Assembly (NCBI GenBank): GCA_029582165.1
Contig: CM055880.1
Coordinates: 2,604,001-2,668,000 of the forward strand
Source of the DNA: Portulaca oleracea
Lineage: Eukaryota > Streptophyta > Magnoliopsida > Caryophyllales > Portulacaceae
Length of the DNA stretch: 64,000 nucleotides
Direction: 5' to 3'
Below the pieces are notes generated by a model. The model had not been told where the DNA came from, searched no databases, and saw only the letters and a list, made by a program, of their open reading frames with translations. Both the position numbers and the translations under genes were made by a program. Below are positions 57,083 through 64,000 of the stretch, piece after piece (position 1 is the first letter of the stretch; every line of letters starts with the position of its first letter).

Positions 57083-60000
57083 ATGGCCGCCCTCCGCCAC
57101 TCCCTCCGCCGCGCCCCCTCTCTCTCCGTCCCCCTCCGCCCCTTCTACCGCCTCTTCTCCTCAGACAACCAAACCCTAACGATCGAAACCAGCGTCCCCT
57201 ACAAATCGCACATCATCGACGCCCCTTCTCGCTCCGTCGAAACCTCCCCGTCGGAGCTCATGACCTTCTTCCGGGACATGGCGGTGATGCGTCGGATGGA
57301 GATCGCCGCTGACTCGCTTTACAAGGCTAAGCTCATCCGAGGGTTCTGCCACCTTTACGACGGCCAAGAGGCCGTCGCCGTCGGCATGGAGGCCGCCATT
57401 ACCAAGAAGGACAACATCATCACTGCTTACCGTGACCACTGCACTTTTCTGGCGCGTGGGGGCACGCTCCTTGAGTCGTTTTCGGAGTTGATGGGGAGGA
57501 AGGATGGGTGTTCGAGGGGGAAAGGTGGGTCGATGCATTTTTATAAGAAGGATTCTGGGTTTTTTGGAGGGCATGGGATTGTTGGAGCACAGGTTCCGCT
57601 TGGAATTGGGCTTGCGTTTGCGCAGAAGTATAATAAGGAGGATACGGTGAGTTTTGCGTTGTATGGAGATGGGGCTGCGAATCAGGGACAGTTGTTTGAG
57701 GCTTTGAATATGGCTGCGCTTTGGGATCTGCCTGCTATTTTGGTCTGCGAGAACAATCACTGTAAGATATCAAATTCATTGATTGGATTGAAAGTTCTGT
57801 TGTTTGTTTGTTTGTTGAGTTTCTTTTTTACACTTTATGTATGTTTGGTTGATGTGGAGTTTTAACAAGGGTTGGTAGGTATACTCATGTGTTCTATATA
57901 AATGGGATGAGGTTTGTTCGATGTGATAGGTGCTGATTTGGTTTATTTGAGAGGAAATTACTAGTTTTGATGATGGTAAAGGGGTTATTATGGGGGGTTG
58001 GAGTGATACTATGCAAATTAATATTTGATGGCATATTGATTGATTGTATGGGCTTCTTTTGTTTGATGTTGGTGTTTTTCATGTTGAATTGAGAGTTCTG
58101 TTGTTTGTTTGTCGGGCTTGTTTCACATTTTGGTCATATTTTAGGTGGGTTTGATGTTGGAGTTGTAACTAGGCTTGGTACGTGTGTTAGTATGGTTTAT
58201 ATTATATGTGGGTCGAGGTTCATTTGATGTGTTAGATACTGCTTTGGTTTATTTGAGGGGAAATTGGTAGTTCTGAGGAATGGTTCAAGATGTTATTATG
58301 ATGGGTTTGAGTGATATTATGTTATCTGAACTAGGATTGAAAGTTATGTTGTCTTTTTGTTGGCATGTTTCACATTTTGTGTATGTTTGATTTGGGAGTT
58401 TTAACTAGACTTGGTAGGTGTCTTCATATGGTTTATTATGCAAGTGGGTTGAGGTTCATTTGATGTGTTAGGTACTGATTTGGTTTATTTGATGGGAAAT
58501 TGCTTGTTTTGATGAATGGTTCAAGTGAGCATTATGGTGGGTTGGAATTGGAGTTATATTATGTTGTCTGAACTGGGATTTTCGTGGTATGCAAATTAAT
58601 CTCTGATGGGCATCTTGATTGATTGTTGTTATGCAAATTAATCTTTGATGGGCATCTTGATTGATTGTTGGGTTTCTTTTGTTTGATGTTGGAGTTTGAC
58701 TAGGCTCGGTAGGTGTATTCATATGGTTTGTTATATATGTGGGTTGAGGTGTATTTGATGTGTTGTGTACTGATTTAGTGATTTGGTATATTTGAGGGGA
58801 AATTGCTAGTTTTGATGAATGTTTCAAGTGGTTATTAATGGTGGGTTACTTGGAGTGGTTTCATGTTATCTGAGCGGGGAGTGTTGTGGTATGCTAAGTA
58901 ATGTTTGATGGGCATCTTGATTGATTGCTTGTGAATTTGGTGTAGATGGTATGGGAACTGCAGAATGGAGGGCAGCTAAGAGCCCGGCCTATTACAAGCG
59001 TGGAGACTATGTTCCTGGGTTGAAGGTACATTATATCTTTGAATCTCTGTTCTGGTTGACTGCATTTCAGCAGTTTTTATGTTCGTCTTTGAGGCGTCCT
59101 CTCATTGTTTAAATGTATTATGCATATAGTTTAGTTCAATTAACACAGTATCATGAAATACGTAAATAGGCTTTCAGGGTTTAGTTAGTCGGAAAGCGGC
59201 CTGGTGTCCTATTAATTGTTATGCCGTTAGTAGAGGAAAGGATTACACCTAAACTCCACTTGTACAACAGTTTTCGTAGTTGGGTAACCTGTATAAAGGG
59301 TTGTTTGAAGGACAAATATTTATTTGTGTGTTGACATTGATCTGTGTAGTGCCCTTTGAAAGATGAGATGCGAACAAGAGTTGTGCAATTTACCCATTGA
59401 ATTGGTTGCTTGTTTCAGGTCGATGGAATGGATGTATTGGCGGTGAAGCAGGCATGCAGATTTGCAAAGGAATATGCTGTTAAGAATGGTCCTATTGTAA
59501 GTACCCTTTTAGGCACCAGTTTGTGGAGCCTTCTTCTGTAGGATCCAGTTAGATGCTACTCAAAGTTATTATTCTATCTTATGTTGTTTTTTTTGGTTTT
59601 TTTTTTTTTTTGGGGCGCACAAAGTACCCTTTTCTTCCCACTAATGTTGTGTTTCTTTAAGTTCCTCGTGCTACACTCAGGCTTAGGGTATTGCATTTTG
59701 GATATTTGGTGTATGATCTTTGTTTATCGATCAGTATTACTATTGATTTTGAGTCCATCTACCTGTTCTACAAACCCTGTTGTATGTGTATGTCTATGGT
59801 TAATCTGTGGATGTTGTGTGGAATGCAGATATTGGAGATGGACACTTACAGATACCACGGGCACTCCATGTCTGATCCCGGCAGTACCTACAGGACACGT
59901 GATGAGATCTCTGGTGTTAGACAGGTAATTTCCTCTTGTGATTACAGATTAACATGATCTGTTTAGGCATTGTATCATATCTCAAACTCTTTATTTATTT

Positions 60001-61812
60001 CTTTATAGGAACGTGACCCTATCGAGCGAGTGAGGAAGCTACTGTTAGCTCATGACATTTCTACTGAAAAGGAGCTAAAGGTGATTCGATGTTATATCAC
60101 AGTTGAAAGTTTTATATTCACATGTGCTGTTCATTTATTTGCTTAACTAATATCAGTGCACCATTCTCAGATTCTCCTCCACATTAATGCAGTTATGCAC
60201 AAAATTTATTTGTAGTGCTTTAATTAATGAACCTGCAACTAATCCCCTCAATGTCGTAGCTATATTTGTTGAAATAATATGCTTTAATCAGAAACCTGCA
60301 ACTGCAGCTGCTCAAACAATCTTCTGTTCTCTGATTGGATGTGATAAACAATAGTTAAACCATGCACGTTAACTTCGAATCAAGTTTCTGCTTCTTTCTA
60401 GTGATAACTCTTAGATTTGAAGCTTAGCATTCCCTCCGGTAGCTTGTACTTTTCAGTCAAAGCCACTCATTGCAACCGACTACTCAAAACTTGATTAGCA
60501 ATGTTTCCTGAGTATGGGGCAACATAGAAGGAATTTTACTGTAGCTCCTTTGAGGGAAGCTATTGACTGGCTTTCTTTGTTATTTCCAGGATATGGAGAA
60601 GGAGATTAGAAAGCAAGTTGATGAAGCTATTGCGAAGGCCAAGGTAAGGAACTTTCCATACGATGCATTTCAAGGTCAGGAATTACTGTAGCTCTTCGTT
60701 TTCTGAGATTAAAAGTTGCAACTTTTTTTCCTCCAGGAGAGCCCAATGCCTGATTCTTCAGAGCTTTTTACAAACATCTATGTGAAGAGTTATGGAGCAG
60801 AGGTAAGTTCCAACTACACATTGGCACTAGTCAAATTTCTCCATCTTTCTGTTCTTGTTTATCCATGGAACTTTTAGGGCTGTTTTCGTTTCTTGTACTG
60901 TTGGTGCAAAGGTAGTTGAAGGCCTACCTGCAGCCATTTAGTGGCTAATGAATTTTGCTTACGCTATTCTTTGTAATGGGTTCATAGTTCATGGCTACTG
61001 AATTAAAAGAAACGTTAGAACTCCATTGATATGTCACCATACTTTTTCCCTGTGCATTATCAGTAGCTTGATTATTCAGTAATTGAAGCAGTGCCTCAAA
61101 AGAGGGGAACAAAACAGACTATATCCTTACCTTTGCTTGCTGTTTATTCAGGAAATCCGTTTTCGTGTATTCCATTGTACCTATTGACTAAAATTTAGGG
61201 GTAAGACTGCTACATCCGACCCCTCCATACCTCACCCGGCAGGATTGGGTATTGGTTTTGGTTTAGCTTTGGCGATTTTGTCTATTGACTGAAAAATGTT
61301 ATGTGCATAAATTTGTGGTTGTGTGGACTATTTCCAAGTAGCATTGGGAGATAAATGAAAATAATTTACCCTAAGATGAATTCTGCATGGAACATGTGCT
61401 CTTTGAATATCTCTTTTGTTCTGTTCTCTGTGGGGGCGCGGAAGGATAAGGCTCCTTGATGTGGACCCTGTAAGCTGTTAGGTTTTAATAATTATAAGAT
61501 CTATGAAAGAGATGAGGAATGTGCTTATGTGAGATTCTTTACTGAAAATATCCATTGTTATTTGTCAAATATGCTGTTAGGATCTACAAGTAAACTGCAT
61601 TTGTGCCATCCCATTTTTATTTTATTGTTTTGATCAATAAAGGGGCCCTTTTTCTTGGTAATTTGGTTGTGATTGTGTTCATTATTTGGAGGCCTCTGTA
61701 AAATATCATCTTTCGTGGTTGTGAATTTGTGATGTCTAGTCTGATATGATCCTGTGTCCTTTTGCAGTCATTTGGTGCCGACAGGAAGGAGCTTAGAACC
61801 GTGTTGCCTTGA
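57083..61812 (+). CDS. PDH-E1 ALPHA: Pyruvate dehydrogenase E1 component subunit alpha, mitochondrial (8 exons, 389 aa)
   Basis: Alpha subunit of the E1 heterotetramer of mitochondrial pyruvate dehydrogenase; with thiamine diphosphate it decarboxylates pyruvate and passes the acetyl group to E2. Exons: 57083-57761, 58946-59025, 59419-59496, 59829-59924, 60009-60080, 60590-60643, 60737-60802, 61768-61812; all GT-AG and in frame. Residues 1-30 ([20 protein letters not shown]) are Arg/Ser-rich, a typical mitochondrial presequence. The thiamine-diphosphate motif runs GDGAANQGQ (195-203) to ENN (223-225). [13 protein letters not shown] and the regulatory loop [20 protein letters not shown] (286-305) with phosphorylatable serines are intact. 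The length equals the Arabidopsis protein. The ATG was chosen because the longer frame upstream begins at TTG. The leader is pyrimidine-rich and starts within 200 bp of a nested MITE. Intron 1 (57762-58945) holds degenerate tandem repeats. Confidence 0.96.
57780..58925. repeat. Degenerate tandem repeats in PDH E1 alpha intron 1
   Basis: About four diverged copies of a roughly 250-330-bp unit start near 57780, 58084, 58331 and 58678. Recurring landmarks are GATTGAAAGTT, TTGGTAGGTGT, TCATTTGATGTGTTAGGTAC, GATTTGGTTTATTTGA, GGGAAATTGCTAGTTTTGAT and GATGGGCATCTTGATTGATT. A younger 42-bp duplication lies at 58588-58671. Confidence 0.75.
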
Positions 61813-61890
61813 ACGTCGGGGTCCAAATCAACAGCAGTTGTCTTCTAATCTTTATTTTAGATAATTTGATGATAAAAGCAGCAAATTGGA

Positions 61891-61896
61891 AATAAA
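61891..61896 (+). terminator. Candidate polyadenylation signal of PDH E1 alpha
   Basis: AATAAA lies 79 bp after the stop codon, in an A-rich stretch. Plant signals are loose, so the true 3' end could be elsewhere. Confidence 0.3.
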
Positions 61897-62528
61897 AGGA
61901 TAATATTCTGATCCAATTCTTTTGGCTTGTGCAACTCTCAAAAAATTGTTGTATAGATTTTTCTGGCTCGCCTATAGTTCTCGGCCACTGCCTAGTTGGA
62001 AATTGGCAGGGCATTTGCTCAACATTCGGATGAACTCCTTAAAATGCTTGGTTTCGGTTTCTGGACGCAGTTTTGCGGTTAAACTTACCACGTAGCTTGA
62101 GCTCTTTTGCGCAAAAGAATTTATATACATTGCACAACTCTTCTGTTTTAGAGAGTTGAGATGGTATAAAATCATGCTTGAGCTGTTTACTGTTTGGTTT
62201 TTGTCATTGTTGGGGTAAATATGTTTCGTTCAGTATAGCCTCGCGGCTGTTGAATGTCTAAGCTTCAAAATATAGTGTGGGATCTTTTTTACTTGTGTCG
62301 TTCCAATTTTATCGGATTTTTTTCCTGTCAGGTGAAAAGCTTCATTGAGTATTTGTGGTGGTGTGTCATGATGTATGGCCTAAGCCTAGTACCATCAAAT
62401 AAAGCTTGGCATGTCGTGTGTATTTCTAATTTTCATTCTCGTATCATGTTAGGTAGTGAATTAAGATTCAAGTTACCAATAACTTCTCTCAATTTTTCAT
62501 TTGTGTTGAGAAGGTGTTTAGAATTGTT

Positions 62529-62949
62529 TCTTGACATTATTAATTTCTCGACATATGTAATATTCTATTATATAAAAATATTTTTATTAAATTTATAATG
62601 AAAAATATTATCATAAGAATATAGACTTTATTCGTTTTCATAGTTTCATACTACACATTGCCATAATTTGCCATACTAACTAAAAAATTGTTATACAATA
62701 TTTTACTAATCACTACTTTTTCTCTTATCACTTTTCGCATCTACTTCTCACACTATCTGTTCACCAACTACATCAATCACACTTTACATTAATTTTATGA
62801 TGCCATGCCACACATTCATTACTATTATCCACACTCTACCATTCACACAAAAAAGCAGGGGCATAATGTTGTAATTTTTTGATAAAATATGTCGTAGAAA
62901 ACTTTTTGTTGAAGAGAATATTGGAGACCATTAATATGAAATAGAGGGA
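62529..62949. mobile_element. Stowaway-like MITE split by another repeat
   Basis: The left part (62529-62628) carries ATGAAAAATATTATCATAAG and the right part (62868-62949) carries ATGTTGTAATTTTTTGATAA and ends ATTAATATGAAATAGAGGGA. Both belong to the 15154-15411 family in the right order. Between them is about 240 bp of the GTAGATGAGAAAAG repeat family in inverse orientation (TTTCTCTTATCACTTTTCGC, CATCTACTTCTCACAC). The left end is eroded. Confidence 0.5.
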
Positions 62950-63865
62950 ATAATGGGGAAGTGTACCACCCTCTTTAAGTTTTCTAATTTAATGGTAAGA
63001 TTGTTAGATGAGATTTTCTACATTTTGTGTGGTCATGTAGGCGTGATTTTGACTTCATTCGGATCAACTCAAGATTAGGATGAGGGTTTGTTCATTCGCT
63101 TAGAACAAGAAATGGAAGTACACTACTAGTAGTGGGGCAGGTAATGGTACTATGCTATTCATAGAATTATTAGTGAATTAGCCCCCATATTATGTTTAAG
63201 ATATTTTTCATAATAAATTCCCTTCCACCCAGAATTTCTCAACAAAAAGCTCACATAAATTCACTTCCAGTACAGTACAACAACTCTCACAAGCAGCGCC
63301 TTGGGTCCCGTTAAAGTTGGGTTTGACAATAAAAAATTGGACGAGAAATTCATATTCGGATTCGGTTTTATTTTGGATCAGACAACTTAACGAAGCTAAA
63401 ACTGGATTCGCATAATAAAAAAAAGGGAAAATTTTAAAATATTCGGTCAATATTACTAAACGAAAAATTCAGATATACTGAATAGGACAAAATTTTGCTA
63501 CCTCTATTCACAGGTAACAAAATAAGTCAATAACTTCATGCAATGGTAAAAACAAAACCCAATAATATACTGATCATAACAAAATCAAACGAAATCATCA
63601 AGTTTGAGTAATTGCATTCAATTTCATTTAAAGCAGTCATATGATACGTACCAAAGTTCAGAATCAACCTATGAAACCTTAAATTGCCCTAAAATGTGCA
63701 ATTTGTAGCAGGAAGATTTCAGATTTCCCTCCCCCCACCAACAACATTGTTGTGATACATGAATATGTACTATACACCCACATAGATCCCTATGTAATCA
63801 CAACCACATAGACCCTAATTCATTTTCCGATCACATAAACCCTAATTTCAAATTTCCCCCCAATT
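62950..63865. other. Intergenic DNA at the right end
   Basis: AT-rich, with a TTCGG-motif stretch at 63300-63480. Two AAACCCTA/GACCCTAA motifs (63801-63847) resemble plant telo-box promoter elements. No complete gene was seen. Confidence 0.4.
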
Positions 63866-64000
63866 CTACTCCAATTTCTCCCCCAATCCCTTACTCTTTT
63901 CCCTGATCAAATCGACCCACAAATTCCAAACCCACAAAATACTCACCGCAATCGCAGTCGCAACGACACCGATCCACGACGCCCAAATCCACCTCGGAAT
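63866..64000 (-). CDS. Possible 3' end of a minus-strand gene running off the window (44 codons)
   Basis: The minus-strand frame enters at the window edge in a GC-richer block, reads IPRWIWASWIGVVATAIAVS then LWVWNLWVDLIREKSKGLGE, and stops with TAG at 63866-63868. A membrane-spanning Trp/Ala/Val-rich helix followed by a basic/acidic tail looks like a protein C-terminus. Alternatively the GTGAGT at 63946-63941 (minus) is a splice donor and the rest is intron. The family is not recognised. The other reading, a plus-strand leader with telo-box motifs, cannot be excluded. Confidence 0.3.
   Translation of the reverse strand: MPRWIWASWIGVVATAIAVSILWVWNLWVDLIREKSKGLGEKLE

Noticed and set aside
57176..57760. 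194-codon minus-strand frame opposite PDH exon 1
   Set aside because: Shadow frame of the conserved E1 alpha coding sequence.

Overview
The window is nuclear DNA of a flowering plant, most likely a eudicot. It has GT-AG introns and AT-rich intergenic DNA packed with miniature inverted-repeat elements. It encodes plant-specific proteins: a TORTIFOLIA1-like microtubule protein, a DUF679 membrane protein, the plastid helicase ISE2 and a SIN3-like corepressor. The species cannot be named from sequence alone. All gene models are hand-spliced, and frame was kept through every junction.

Layout. 1-1146: a 190-bp tandem duplication and a doubtful small plus-strand gene. 1147-5466 (minus): TORTIFOLIA1-like protein, 4 exons, 688 aa. 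About 5.6-29.3 kb: a 23-kb stretch with no convincing intact gene. It holds Stowaway-like, Tourist-like and Mutator-like miniature elements (several nested or inverted), a decayed RNase H (LINE-type) relic, and a probable LINE 3' tail ending in a poly-A tract. 29376-30023 (plus): single-exon DUF679 membrane protein. 30.0-33.9 kb: intergenic. 34572-43385 (plus): SIN3-like (SNL) corepressor, 22 coding exons plus a 5'UTR intron, 1334 aa. 45526-54159 (minus): ISE2/DExH15 chloroplast RNA helicase, 16 exons, 1177 aa. 57083-61812 (plus): mitochondrial pyruvate dehydrogenase E1 alpha, 8 exons, 389 aa. 63866-64000 (minus): possible 3' end of a gene that continues past the window.

The genes are unrelated single-copy housekeeping or developmental genes, not an operon or cluster. 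SNL and ISE2 converge over a 2.1-kb gap. ISE2 and PDH E1 alpha diverge over a 2.9-kb gap, and the PDH-proximal part of that gap is a nested miniature element ending about 200 bp from the start codon.

No new enzymatic system was found. The most unusual structure is repeated self-nesting and inverted pairing of one Stowaway-like family (15.15-15.69, 19.94-20.42 and 56.35-56.88 kb). This produces long hairpin-capable DNA, once directly upstream of a housekeeping gene. A clean 348-bp foldback element with an exact 9-bp target duplication (9510-9857) is the best-defined single element.
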